A stretch of DNA of 64,000 bases from Aquilaria yunnanensis (lineage: Eukaryota > Streptophyta > Magnoliopsida > Malvales > Thymelaeaceae). The position numbers were made by a program, and so were the translations under genes. Positions 38,915-50,869 of this stretch are shown piece after piece. The notes beneath the pieces are model-generated. The model searched no databases, was not told where the DNA came from, and was given only the letters and a program-made list of their open reading frames with translations. The stretch lies in contig CM077600.1 of NCBI GenBank assembly GCA_039654915.1, positions 34,047,992 through 34,111,991 of the forward strand, written 5' to 3'. The stretch's first letter is position 1. Each line of letters begins with the position of its first letter.

Positions 38915-39510
38915 GTATGATATACCGTGCCACATATCATTACTATTTTTATAAAAAAAATTATAATATTATTTTAAGATAAAATAAATTAAATAACTTT
39001 TTTTGCACATTTTTATATGGATTATAATATTTTTATCATCATAATTTGTCAAGTATAAATAAATTATATATGATAGAAGATAATTTTTTATACAAAAAAT
39101 GTTAAAAAAAAATTATATAGAGAGCAAAATAAATATTACTCAACCAAAATATTAATTTATTGATACGAAAGAAAAAAATATATATTTTAATAACAACAAA
39201 ATATTTTCTAATATCCAAAGAAAAGGAAAGCAAGAGTAAAAGAAAAAGTAACAAATAAATAAAAATAAATATTTATGTTAAAAAATGTGAATTAATTATT
39301 TTTTACTATTTTATATATTTATGTATGATATTTTGATGTAAAATAACCGAAAAAATATCTCACGCATGTTCACTAAAAATAGAATACAGCGGTACATACC
39401 TCACGGTATTTACAGTATACCATAACTTTTTTAACAAAATATATAAAAAAAGTTACTGGTTTATGAAATACCATAAAATACCATGATATTTAATTCCATA
39501 CCGCTAAAAA
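38915..39510 (-). repeat. Dispersed repeat with GGTATACC-type palindromes, copy 2 (inverted)
   Basis: It begins with GATATACCGTGCC and ends CATGATATTTAATTCCATACCG. The right part has AGCGGTACATACC and CACGGTATTTACAGTATACC. The interior CATCATAATTTGTCAAGTAT and TATATGATAGAAGAT are complements of words in the copy at 11236-11900. The copy is diverged and has no coding content. Confidence 0.55.
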
Positions 39511-39519
39511 GCAATGGCT

Positions 39520-42140
39520 TGCGTTTCGTTTTTGAGCTTAGACTGAAAATTGTTAAACTTGGTTCTTTCCTTTTTCTTCGGGAACGTGCATATATATATA
39601 TGTATCAGGAAATTTTTTGGCAGTATCTGAGACTTGTATCTTTTGGGGCTAGCCAAGCCCTGCCTTGAACCTTCCTCAGTTAGAACTTACCCATATCATA
39701 TCCAACTCTACTCTCCTCCGACAGTGCATGTATATTTCTATGATCTCTTTAAGTTTTTTCTTCTCATCTTCCACAAGGATTCATCTTCATCCGAGACTCC
39801 ATCCAACCAGGCATGATGTTTTAACTAGGATTTGATCTATCTTATACATATGTAGATGTACTACTAGTTAATATATATATATACACAAATATATGACAGA
39901 TAATTAGAGTTATGGGTCCATGAGATGAGGTCTAACTAGTCTACTGCTAGTATTGCATTGCATTTGTAAGATGATTCCTGTAATGGAAATCTTATCCCTC
40001 ATTTAGTACTCACAGGTATATATAAAAATTATAAACTTCTATATTCATAAGACTTGAACCTGAGACATTACTTATGGAGAACTAAGTAAGACATTAGCTT
40101 TAAATTTTTCTATTCTATGGCGAGCCTCATTTGATTAATTAGCAACTAGCCGTAGAAATGGTGAACCCAAATAAAAAAAACATGAACTTCATATGTTTGA
40201 TTCATACCTGCTAATTTAGTCAGAATTTGGACTCCTTAATTCTATTAATTTATATATCTAGGAATCTTATTAAAAGTAATTCTCATATAGAACAGATGTC
40301 ATATAGTAATACAAGAGAGAAAAGATTGAAGGCATCAATTAGGTCTTACCTAGAAGGTCAGATATGTATGTTTGTGGAGCACTGTGAACTCAACCTGGGC
40401 TGGCTCTTGAAATCTGAATCTGGCTACCTTTTGCTAATCAACAGAATGGAGGGAATGAAATTGCAAATGTAGCCCAGGTAGTAGAAGGGTGAAGTGAATG
40501 TTAATAAATAGTAGCAAGAAATTACATTACAGGTAGAGTAGCCAGAGAATCAGAACCAAATTCCCCACAACCAAATCAGGCCTGACTTATCACTAGATAT
40601 ATGATCTTCAACTGGGGATATATATATATGTATCAGGATTCAGCAGAATAGGATGCCCTGCCCCTACTCCACAAAATTAACATCATCCTTTCATCACCAC
40701 TCCCGTCCCCAACTTGAGGTTGACCCCCAAAAACTAAAAGCGCAAAACTTTATCTACTGATTTATAAGTTACTTATCGTGTTGATTAATGCCACATGAAT
40801 GTAAGATTCATGTGTGTAGAGAGAGAGAGAGAGCGAGAGAGAAGTGGGTAGTTTCTTGCTGTCAAGAAATTATTCAAAACTTAGATGTTACTTGCAATAA
40901 CCAAACAGCATTTTTGTTTTCATTTTGTATTTTTTTTCTCTACAGAAAGAAGAAATCCACTCACTGATCACTATCAGACTGAGTGAGAAAAAAAAATGAA
41001 AAGACTTGTGTATGCATAACGAATTAGTGTGACGCAAATAATTTGAAGGAGGGTGAAGAGACATGGATGAGCAAAATGGGAAAGGCACAAATCCATGAGC
41101 AGGTTCGTGAATCCGACGCAAATTCCATTGTCTTTCTTTGAGATTTCTTGCTTAATTTAAATTCGCATGGGCATGGGCATAGGCTTAGCTTACCTCTTAA
41201 TGTCCCTGTTCAAGTTAAAGCTCCTCTTTATTTCATGTTTTTGATTGATTGCTTTTTGTGTGTAGGCAGGCGAGGAGAGGCCCAGGTAGGTTGTAATTTG
41301 TTGACCGCCAATAGGAAAACAGTATTTCAATGATTCGAATACTGCTACTATTGGGGTTAATTTAAACCCATCGATCACGACAGATTAATGATCAACTGGG
41401 GCTTAGCTTCGTTTGTTTGTCTTCAAACTCCGGACCACGCCTTTTAGGAGCATGGAATAGAATACCGACCACACTTCCCAAATGTACCCCCCCTCAACCT
41501 CATGGTTTATTCTCTCAATTGTTAGCTTAGCTTCCCACTTTGGTGAATGAATAATTTCTCATGCATTACCAATACATAAATTGGCATATATAATTAAATA
41601 TCTCAGCTGATTGATTGAAAAGTCAGTCATTCGTGTAATTTTTTTTTTTTATAAAAAAACTACTATCTCTTAAAAGTTACGTATTAGACAAGTATGTATA
41701 CATATATATATATATGTGAAGTTTAATTTAATGAGGTAGGATAGAGGTGTGGGGAGCATGAAAAGATATGAGTGGAGGAGGGTGTATAAGAAAAGCAAGC
41801 TTAGCTAACTAAGAATCCATTAAACGGACGAGCCCGTGGCAGTGCCACTACACATATGAAACAAATCAAATACCCGGCATCGTATCTTTGATCGAATAGT
41901 AAGCAACTAGAAGTACTTCTGCTCCGCCTTATCTTGTCTGTCATTTTTCCCAACTTAAGACGCATGAAATATATATATATATATACAGAGCAGTCTACAT
42001 CAATCTGATCTGGGCTAACCTTTTCGCCTATGATTTATGCTACAGTAGAGAGTTGGTTAGGTGTGATAAGTCCAGCTTCAAGAGCTTAATTTCTTTTATC
42101 TCTCTCCTTCTGCTAATCCTCCTTTTAAACTTAATTGCCA
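39520..42140. other. Intergenic DNA without an identifiable gene
   Basis: I saw no supported exon. It contains a (GA)n microsatellite at about 40818-40844 and several short (TA)n runs (39592-39601, 39872-39881, 40619-40628, 41704-41714). It is less AT-monotonous than other spacers, so non-coding RNA genes or distal regulatory DNA cannot be excluded. Confidence 0.4.
40818..40844. repeat. (GA)n microsatellite
   Basis: AG repeats with one GCGA interruption are directly visible. Confidence 0.9.
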
Positions 42141-42146
42141 CATGTG

Positions 42147-42231
42147 CATTGGAAAAACATCAACTTACAATATACGCCAAGGTAAAGCAGAATCGAAGGC
42201 CAAGCTCCTGTAAGTTGATGTTTTTCCAATG
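42147..42231. ncRNA. Perfect 23-bp inverted repeat, candidate small-RNA hairpin
   Basis: The arm at 42147-42169 (CATTGGAAAAACATCAACTT plus ACA) is exactly complementary to 42209-42231, with a 39-base loop. Arm length and loop size are compatible with a young plant miRNA or siRNA precursor; older plant miRNA stems normally show mismatches. A run of about 18 A follows at 42248-42265. I recognise no known miRNA sequence in either arm. It could equally be a small inverted-repeat insertion. The strand is unknown. Confidence 0.35.
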
Positions 42232-42269
42232 GGACTTGAGAAGCATTAAAAAAAAAAAAAAAAAAGAAT

Positions 42270-44833
42270 ATGTTGTAGGGCTCACCAAGTTACCAAATGA
42301 CACCTGCCACCAATTCAGAAATTCTGTCTGAATAGAAGAATAATAACCAAAACAAGAGGCGATCAATGTAGTCATCCAGCAATGAAATAGGAAAGCCATC
42401 ATTTTGGGTCATTCTACAATTAAATCTCATATGAGTGTAAATATTAGAATCCTACACCAAAGTCAGCCATAGATGTTCAAAACTGTCTAGCTAGAGAGAA
42501 TTACCCTAGTAGCTCTCGTCTATTTCATAGTGTCAAGTGTCAACACGAATCAATCACGTTAGCTCACTTTTTTTTATTTTTTGATACACAATAGCAAGAA
42601 AGAGATTAAAGGAAAAATGAGGAAGCAAACTAATGTGTTAGAGCAACACACTATCAGGGAACGACTACCACGTACAGCAATCTGAATGCTTTGTCACTTT
42701 TCTAAAATGATTATTTTCACATACTTCTCTTGTAGTACCTTTTTTATTATGTGTACCATAAGAAAGGATAGTTTAATATATCTAGTCACCAAGTATTTAA
42801 AAATGAGTTGTAGTTTCTAGGATTAAATACTCCTATGACAAAGGATTCAAATCAAATTGGATTTACCTTTGGATGTTTTAGTTTATGATTAATATTCTAT
42901 CCATTGGTGGTGAAAAAAAAAATATTCCACCAACTACTGTTATTTTCACGTTAGCATCTCCGTGTTCTGCAATTCCACCTCCCAAAGAGAAAACCAAAAA
43001 CACATTGTGAGAAGCCTCCCTCGACAACACATAACGCCGCATGCCTAAAGTGCTTCCTTTTTCATCTTAATCAAATTTTTGCTCTCTGGTGAATAAAACC
43101 GAAAAGAGGAAAAGGAGAAGCCACAGATTCGCTGCTGCGTCTTCGTCATTTTCTCTGTGTGACGGTACTAATACGCTACCGTTAACATCGGGCCGAAACC
43201 ACCGGAATCCGATTATGGGTCACTGGAATTTGAAACCAAAATGAGAAATTTGTTGCCTGGAAATAAGAAATTGAGGAGGAAGAACAGGAGTACGATGATG
43301 ATTTCACTCTGATTGAAGAGGTCTCCTTCTCTGTCTTTTAGGGTTCTTTCCTCGTTTTCTTCCTATTGATGACTTGTAATTGAGGCAGACAATTCAAGTT
43401 ATCAGTCCTCCAAAATTAAGCTAAGGAGATGATGGTTGCCAAAACAAGATAATGGTGGAAATTCTTTTTTACACCGCTGATGGATAAGATATTAATCCAT
43501 TAATTTAAGGTATAAAACAAGTCATATACAACATCAATCCTACTTGAGTTGAGATTCATTGTGGCTAAGATAATTTTACTCTTTATAACAAATTGGAAGA
43601 ATGAGGATTCAGAAGCTATGGGATGGGACCAAGATGTTGCAAAAGTATTAATTCTCGTTGGAATCCTATTCGGAATCTATATTAATACATCACCAATTAC
43701 CTGATGGTGGACAGATTCCTTACCTATTTGGAGCTCTGCAATTTGATTCTTTACTTCTGCCAGTGCCACCATAAACCCTCAATACATGAGTCTGCTTTGC
43801 TGGATAGCTAGGGATAATAATAACGTAGACATAATACTTTAAGTTTTTATTCAAATATTCAGGTCATTACATATTTGTATAACATAAAACCAAGTGTTTA
43901 TATTTCATCCATTCCATAATGTTTGTCATTTTTTACTTTTTTACAAATATTACGCATGTTGTGTTATATAATTATATATATATATATACTAGATAATCAG
44001 TTATTTCTTCAGTATTATTCATATCACTGATCATTGGACGCCAAAAAAATAATAACTAAATTCATACCACTAATCATATAATATCAACCACATGGAAATA
44101 ATAAGACTAAGAGGGTAAAAGAAAAGCTCAAGCTAACAATAATCATGCGATTAGGCTTGCATGTGAACACTGATATGGTGGATTAATTGCATATTAGGTT
44201 AGGGTTGTAATTGGTTTCAATTATTTATTTTTTAAGAGGAATTGTCTTCAACTATTAGAGATATTATTCTTAATCAAAATAAATAATTACTAAAACATTT
44301 TCAAGTCTTTCAGGTTTTTATTTTGTTTTAGAACGCTTCATTTTTCGGTTCTAGAATTTATTTGGGTTTGATGACACTGGTGAAAACCCGCTCAACTTGA
44401 TAACCAACTACCCATGACTGCTTTTGGGCCGACATGGATCCCATTCGTTTTATGAGTCCAGAACAAGCTCCAAGCAGACCCTTAATTTTTACCGAACCGG
44501 CTTAGTTTGGCTCAAGATCAGCTCCGTTTAAAGCTTATCTACTGCTTAATTATGCCCCTGTCAATCTAAGCTTGATGAAATTATCAAGTTTAATACTCAT
44601 TCAAATCAAGCATAACTTACCTAATGCTTGATATTCATTCCCACGAGGCAGATGGTCTGGGAGCAAATCACAATTGTGGAGCCATAATTGAAAGGCACCC
44701 CTCTTAAACAAAATCTGATCTGGTTCTTGTTAAGGATTGTTCAAGGCGCCTTTCAAAATTCCAGTATGTTTCGACAAAAGCATCAACATCACACCAAGGA
44801 AAAGAGGGGGTGGGGTAAAGAACAGAGCTGGGT
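42270..44833. other. Intergenic DNA, mostly unexplained
   Basis: No gene could be modelled. A block near 42960-43340 is GC-richer and looks like a plant gene leader (CT/AG-rich with AGGGTTC at its end), but no exon follows. A (TA)n run lies at about 43976-43988. The end of this stretch (about 44640-44833) probably holds the 3' UTR of RLP24. Confidence 0.4.
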
Positions 44834-45937
44834 TTACTCCTCCATTGGCTGATTCTCTTGTGTCTGTTCCTGAGAAACCTTGATTTTAACAGATTTGTTT
44901 GAAATAGCAACCGGAGCTCTAACCAAGCTGATGTCTTGATCCAATTCCTTTGCTGCATCTTCCTGCCGCTTGATTTTACCCTTAGCAAGCCTGCGAAAAA
45001 TATAGAGACATGGTTCAGTCAAAAGGTGCAAATATCATTAAGATCAAAACAACGTTCAACATGAATCAAGATTAAGGCCCAAAAATAAAATCAAGAGGAC
45101 ACGGACCTCCGGGCGACGTGAGCTCCTTCCCTCTTAGTTCTGATTTTATCAATTTTACTAATAGCCTTCAAAGTGTTTTCTGCCACGTTTCTATCATATC
45201 TCTCAGGCCTGTTGCGCTTCCTCTCAAACTCAAATGTTGAATCCTGAAATGTCACTTAAGATCTTACCTCTCCAGAAGGGCTGAAGAGAGTTAACACAAC
45301 TTTGAAATGAGCAGATACCTGTGTCATATCCTTCCCATGCAAGCGCCTGTAGGCCTTTGTCCATTTTACTTTACGAGGATTTCTCTTCATCTTAAAGTTC
45401 TTATGGCACTTGGACCGACAGAAACGGAAAATCTGCAAAAAGGGGAAAAAAAAAGTGGCCGGTCTCAACACAAAGGGACAGAGCAAAAGTCTAGCATGAA
45501 GGATCTAGTCCTACTGCATTTACCCTTAACTAAATCCTAATATTAACATGCTCAGTTTTTACTCCACCCTTGAATTCTGGGCATATCCATAATCCATATC
45601 AAATGAAACCCGTAAAGACATGCTTTTACCAGGTTGAATAGGGGAATTGTTGGTTCTTCGTTATCGAATACAAACTTAACATCAATATCCTCTTCGCATA
45701 CACACAAATGAACATGGAAATACTGGTGTGATACTTCAAATGTTAAAAGAACTCAACAAAGGCATGTTTTAATTGATCAACTAAGTTTTAATCTCATCTG
45801 GGCAAATAACAACAAGATTAAGGAAAGAAAAATGAAAAAGCATATAGAAACTCAACCTTAGCATCATTTCTGACAAACTGAATGCCATGACCAGGATATA
45901 CAGTAGAAGAGCAAAACCAACACTTCTCCAATCTCAT
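44834..45937 (-). CDS. RLP24: Ribosome biogenesis protein RLP24 (L24e-like 60S assembly factor)
   Basis: RLP24 occupies the L24e site on pre-60S particles and recruits the AAA ATPase Drg1, which releases it for exchange with ribosomal protein eL24 in the cytoplasm (knowledge from yeast). Four exons (minus strand): 45937-45857, 45432-45319, 45243-45107 and 44990-44834; 489 nt, 162 aa. The start [20 protein letters not shown] and [20 protein letters not shown] give the four-Cys zinc ribbon (C6, C9, C32, C36). The run [20 protein letters not shown] distinguishes RLP24 from ribosomal eL24. The C-terminal tail is basic then acidic ([17 protein letters not shown]), longer than in eL24. A leader intron at 46560-45967 is likely. 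It is divergent from the J-protein gene. Confidence 0.95.
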
Positions 45938-45966
45938 TCTTCCTTATCAATTAGTTACAAGAAATC

Positions 45967-46560
45967 CTGTGGGGAGAAAGAAATCAATCAGAATACACAA
46001 ATGCGGCTACTTCAAATCCGAAGACTAAATTCATACAAACTAACACGAAACCAGAAAATTGTTCCCCAACTTCACTTAATTGCCACCAAAAAGGGCAAAC
46101 GAAGGGCAATTATGGAGAACAATCTCCCACCGTGATACATCTAGGGGAAAAGAGATGGGTGAAAGTCAGGCCAACTATGCCTAGTTTTTTCGGGTTAGGC
46201 TCAATCAGGTGAACCTGAATTTACATTCAGCGCCTGGGAAAAAAGAAACGAGAAACAATGTCCGAATTTACAATGACTACTTCGAATTCAACACAAACAC
46301 GAACATCTAAAATGTCCTACATTTCACTCGACCGTATCTATCAAAAAAGAAACCATAAACACCGGTCATGTCTTCCAGTTCAAGCATAAAAATACGGAGA
46401 CAAATCTACCTTCACAGAATCAAACATCATCATAATGCATTACATACCCAAAAAATAAACAAAAATCAATAACGGAAATATAGAATTCAAAAGAACAGAT
46501 ACATATCAATCGTAGACGACAAAAGGGAAAAAGGCGTAAGTGGGGGAAAGAAGAGCTCAC
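45967..46560 (-). other. Probable 5' UTR intron of RLP24
   Basis: On the minus strand, CAACT-GTGAGCTC at 46560 gives a donor, and TTCTCCCCACAG ending at 45967 gives an acceptor 29 bases before the ATG. The region between has no coding pattern. This is inferred from splice-site quality and position. Confidence 0.5.
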
Positions 46561-46626
46561 AGTTGAATTAGGGTATACGCTACAGCTTCCGGTCAGCTAC
46601 TGAATCAAAGCAGACGAAAGCAATAG

Positions 46627-46632
46627 TGGGCC
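46627..46632 (+). promoter_or_regulatory. Site II-type TGGGCC element near the RLP24 leader
   Basis: TGGGCC lies about 65 bases upstream of the inferred leader-intron donor of RLP24. Such elements commonly pair with telo-boxes in plant ribosome-biogenesis promoters. The role is inferred. Confidence 0.4.
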
Positions 46633-46831
46633 GAGGAGAGGCAGAGAAGCCCGAGAGACAGACAGACGAAGACGAGGAGCGATACTGGTGGGATGAGACA
46701 GTGGCTGGATGGAGGAGACTGGCGGCGTCTGGTGAGGCGACGAGGGGGGGGGGGGCGACTGGGCGAATCTGGTGTGGTGAGTGTTGAGAGGCGAGGCGAA
46801 GACAAGAGGGCGGCAGCAGGGACCAGGGAGG

Positions 46832-46838
46832 TAGGGTT
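46832..46838 (-). promoter_or_regulatory. Telo-box upstream of RLP24 (proximal)
   Basis: TAGGGTT on the plus strand reads AACCCTA in the RLP24 direction, about 270 bases upstream of the inferred leader exon end. It fits the telo-box / site II pattern of ribosome-assembly genes. Confidence 0.45.
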
Positions 46839-47018
46839 GAGCGATTTAAGAGATGACTATCTAGATAGAGGGAGCCAAAAAGAAAGATTACCTGGTTCAA
46901 AGAAGTCAGACACCTCTAAGACCGTCACACGTCACTGCGAAGCGATCAACGTCAACGATGGCCGGGGAGGGGAACCAGAGTGTGACGGTATCAAGAGTTG
47001 GATAGCCGCTTCATAAGT

Positions 47019-47025
47019 TAGGGTT
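47019..47025 (-). promoter_or_regulatory. Telo-box upstream of RLP24 (distal)
   Basis: A second TAGGGTT (AACCCTA on the minus strand) lies about 190 bases further from RLP24. It could also serve the divergent J-protein gene. Confidence 0.4.
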
Positions 47026-47781
47026 CTGGCCAGATGCAAAGGAACTCCCATGCTCTATTAATGTTGATATATACTCATACAGGTCCCTGTAGTTTAGAAT
47101 TTGTTCCGTTTAACCATTATGCTTGCACTTTCCCCCTTAAAGAATGACATAACTTTCAGTTCAGTCCTTGTAATGTAAATACAAAAGTCTCCTATAAGGG
47201 TACACCAGTCTCGAATTATGGCCCAACAGGATTAAGCATTAATTCTTCTTGGTTTCCAAAAGGGCAAAAACATCAATTCTGCATTTTTTTCTTATTTTGG
47301 CTTTTACTTGAGCTGAATATTCAATTGAGCTCGAATCACTTGTTAACAAATGAGCCAATGTTCAAAAGCAGCTCGATTTAAATTCAACTCTTTTCTATCC
47401 CTAATTGAGCAATGTAGTGATGTAGCCTCAATGGACATTTCTTCATGACATGTAAAAGGCATGTATTGCATATAGCTATGCTAGATTAAATCAGAGATTA
47501 ACCAAGCAAGTCAATTGCATGACATGGGAGTTAGGAGTTTAGGGAAAAGTCCACCCTGACCTGAATAAACTTAACGTAGCTCAAATTAAATTAAAAAGGG
47601 TGTTCGATTAGCTAACCCGCATCAGGTTAAAATCAACATGTACTAATGTAACGTGTTATCAATTAGGACTGACTTACACATTATTTTTAGTGTTTGGACT
47701 TTAATTGTACTTTCTCCATTTCTTTTTTCTCTCTTCAATTGTTCAAAGATGAGGAGAGAACAAAATCGATGATGAACCACA

Positions 47782-49978
47782 ATGAAGGCGCAGCTCCTGG
47801 TGGGACCTGCTCCGATCATCGGCTCTCACGGCTTATCCTCTCCCTCGCTCTCGTCTCCTCACAGCGGCTGGGCCCACAACCGAGCCGGTAAATCCCGGTC
47901 CCGCTGGTTCTTCCCGGTGGTATCGTCTTCGCATCACCCCTCGGACGGCGAGCAAAACCACTACTCCGTCCTCGGAATTGCACGAAACGCTACCTCCGCC
48001 GATATCAAGAGAGCTTTTCGGCTGCTAGCGCGAAAGGTTGTCTCAATTTATTCTTAGCTGTTCTTTGTTTTGATTGATTGGCTGTAGTTATTATCTGACA
48101 TGTAGAGGTTTTAGACGCCAGAGTGAGTTTAGTTGCTTTGATTTTTATGAACTCGGTGAGATTTAACGATTTTGAAATTTGAAACTGGGTTTTGATGATT
48201 AGAGTGAGTGCCGATTCTTGCTATGCTTGGAATAGGGCATAGGTTTGGGTAGAAATAGATTTTCCAGTTAAAAGTTTCACTTTCATTGAATTCGGTTTGG
48301 AAACATGTTTTTATTGTGTACGAAATGAGACTGTATAATCCAAAGCAAACGGAGGTCCTATATTCTGTCCTTGGTGTTCCCCTTAAAGCATGCAGGTTCA
48401 AAATATTGCTTTCTTTGCCTTCTTGTTTTCTGGATAAGAATTATTTAGCTTGCTTCTGATTTTTTCTTCCGCTAACTCTTCATGTGTTGTCATCATGCTA
48501 CGATGCCAGTATCATCCTGATGTTAGCAATGATTCTCGGGCCAGTGAAGTGTTTAAGAGTATCCATCGTGCATATGAAGTAAGCATTTGTTTTCATTGTC
48601 ATGTTATCCATCCAAACTTTGTGCATAAGAAATTTCATGAAAATTGCTATCTTTGGTTGTTAGATGTATGGTTTGGACTTTGAAAGAGCAGAATCTCTGT
48701 GAGTTTAATTGGTATGCTTGTGTTCTCTTTTTAACTACCAAAACTTGGAAGTTGCTCCTCCCTAGTTTTATTTGCTGAGGTACAAAACAGAGTTCTTCAA
48801 AACTCAAAACAAGTGAACACTGAACAACATACATTTAAGGATGATCATTTTCTGATATAATTTGGGGATGGGCACTGAAGCTTATCCTGCATGATAGATG
48901 CAGCAGATGATTACTCTAGAATATTGACTTTTGGTCGGTCACAGTTCTACAGTGCCAGTATGTATTGACAATAAAATTCAAGCGGGGATACTGAACTAAA
49001 AGAGCTTTCTGACGAGTATAAATTGTCTGTAGGAATTCATGCAATTGCTGAAGTGCAGTGTTATATCTGTTGAATTCAAGGTTGTATTGGATCCATCAAA
49101 CCATCTTGCGTTTTCTGTTTCGAGAACCCAAATATTGTGATGAGCCTAATTGCACTGAGTGTTATTTGGAGTTTTGGACCCAAAGCTGTTGGAGAAATAC
49201 TTTTTTCTATGTTATGGAGCTTCCCTCATAACGTAATACCTTCACAAGAACTTATCATTGCCACCCTTTCTCCTCCTTCCCCTTGTCTTATCTTTCTTTG
49301 TTCTCTGTTTGGAGAACCTATGTCAAAAATTGTGTTTTTTCCATTTACCATGAACAGGTATTGTCAAATGAAATAACAAGAGTTAAGTATGACCGCAAGC
49401 TGAGATTTCAAGATGATAGTATGAGATCATATAGGAAGAAGTGGAACTATAACTCTGAAGATGAAGATGGAGCAAGGATTTACAGATGGAGTGAACTAAG
49501 GCGGAAAATGCAACAGGAAAGATACCAGCAGCGTTACAATATGAATCAGGAAGAATATTCTTCAGGTAATGATACAGATGATGAGGCTGGAGGACAGACC
49601 TCAGATCAAGAGAGAGGCTCGTTTATTGAAGTACTTGGATCTACTTTCATGTCTCTGTTTCTGTTTAAGACATTAGGGGCTCGCTTCTCTCTGACATTCA
49701 GCAGCATTAGAGCTTTGTTTGATCAAAGATTGGATGGTGGATACAAGGTTGGTTATTTGATTGCATGGATTTTGGGTGGAAGTGGAGGCATTATGCTCAC
49801 ATTGTGCCTGTCGTTTGCGAGTTGGGCATGTGGGAAAGCCAGCAGCAGTATTGTTGCTCTCGTTGTTGTAGCGATGTGGATAGCTTCAAATCTAGCAAGA
49901 GTTGCTCCGCTTCCTCAGGGTGCCCTTATTACGCTCTTGTACTTGTCGATCAAATTGCAGGTCGACTTGCACAAGTGA
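47782..49978 (+). CDS. J-domain (DnaJ-like) membrane protein, probably chloroplast
   Basis: A DnaJ-type co-chaperone with a J domain only, plus membrane segments; such proteins recruit and stimulate Hsp70. Three exons: 47782-48036, 48510-48578 and 49358-49978; 945 nt, 314 aa. The J domain spans about residues 59-123: HYSVLGIARNATSADIKRAF, then HPD at 87-89, and VLSNEITRVKYDRKL. The first 55 residues are Ser-rich with basic residues and few acids (MKAQLLVGPAPIIGSHGL onward), like a plastid transit peptide. The middle is acidic and charged (NQEEYSSGNDTDDEAGG). The C-terminal third has about three hydrophobic segments, including VGYLIAWILGGSGGIMLTLC and SSIVALVVVAMWIASNLARV. The ATG at 47782 is the in-frame start; an upstream ATG pair at 47770 is out of frame. 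I cannot assign the exact orthologue. Confidence 0.9.
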
Positions 49979-50429
49979 TGTTGTGCAGTTGCGTTGTGTG
50001 TGTCATTAATCATATATATTTTTTATTAGCTGGTATTTGTACAAATGTTTCACCTGTTCACTTGTACATAGAAAAAGGTCTGAGATTTTCAGAATGTAGT
50101 CAAGGAAGATGTTCAAAAGAGCTTGGGTCTGTATTTGCGTTTGTAGCTGCATCAACTAGCCTGCACCGACATCTTGAATACTAACATTGGAATTGTACAT
50201 TGTGTAAATCTGGGTACAAAAACAGAGTTTTTAATTTGCTACAATATCGCTGATTAAACTAAATTCTGGATTGAAGGGCCTAATTGACAAATTCCAGGAT
50301 TGCTTTATCATTGAATTGGTACGATTGTCTTTCATCGTAATTGAAACGAAGAATTTCTCCTCCGGAGTCCGGACAAAGAACAAGTGAAAATACATTGATT
50401 ACAAGGAGAAAATAGCTCAAGTGCGTTGC
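49979..50429. other. Convergent 3' regions
   Basis: This spacer lies between the J-protein stop codon and the stop codon of the small membrane protein gene on the other strand. It should hold both 3' UTRs; nothing else is evident. Confidence 0.55.
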
Positions 50430-50769
50430 CTAATTAAACTTCTTCATGTCCTTCAGATTCCTCCACAGATACCTTCCACTGGCCATGTCCACAAATCCCC
50501 AGAATCCGATTTGGAGCATCTGTAATTAAAGAAACGATGAGAAATCCATTCAATAAATAGGGAACAGAACAAAGAGGGAAACATGGAAAGACAGACAAAT
50601 TTGCTGAGCCAGTTCAAAGTACCCTTTTCAGATCAAGTTCCTGCTTTTCTTTGGCCGCCGTAGAGTCCTCCAATCCTTCAATTTCCGGCGTGGAACGAAC
50701 CGTTCTCCATGCGAAATATCCTGCCAAGATCGCCGAGAGGAACACCAAGATGAATCTCATGGGACACAT
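50430..50769 (-). CDS. Small single-pass membrane protein of unknown function, 78 aa
   Basis: Two exons (minus strand), 50769-50623 and 50519-50430; 237 nt with clean GT-AG junctions. The protein starts MCPMRFILVFLSAILAGYFA, one hydrophobic helix at about residues 5-21. It continues with WRTVRSTPEIEGLEDSTAAK, a charged KEKQELDLKR stretch, and a second-exon tail MLQIGFWGFVDMASGRYLWR followed by NLKDMKKFN. The reading frame stays open upstream to 50823, but no earlier in-frame ATG exists, so 50769 is the start. The hydrophobic N-terminus suggests a signal anchor in an ER or organelle membrane. I do not recognise a characterised family. Coding status rests on the frame kept across the intron and the coherent composition. 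Confidence 0.75.
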
Positions 50770-50869
50770 TTTTTTTCCTTCCTTTTCCCCCTCCTGCGTT
50801 GCTTCAACTTGGTCGTTGATCAATCTTCAATGAAGAGAAAAAAAAAAAAGAAAAGAAATAATGGTTTTT

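Noticed and set aside
39634..39816. 60-codon frame and nearby GGGGCTAGCCAAGCCCTG considered as a miRNA locus
   Set aside because: No foldback partner for the sequence and no match to a known plant miRNA.
42053..42331. Frame with a hydrophobic LISFISLLLLILLLNLIATC stretch, considered as a secreted peptide precursor
   Set aside because: It lacks an in-frame ATG at the proposed start, runs into a poly(A) tract and overlaps the perfect inverted repeat; no family resemblance.
46580..47016. Overlapping open frames of about 106 codons near the RLP24 leader
   Set aside because: The region is GC-rich upstream and leader DNA with telo-box and site II motifs; no splice path or homology supports a separate protein.
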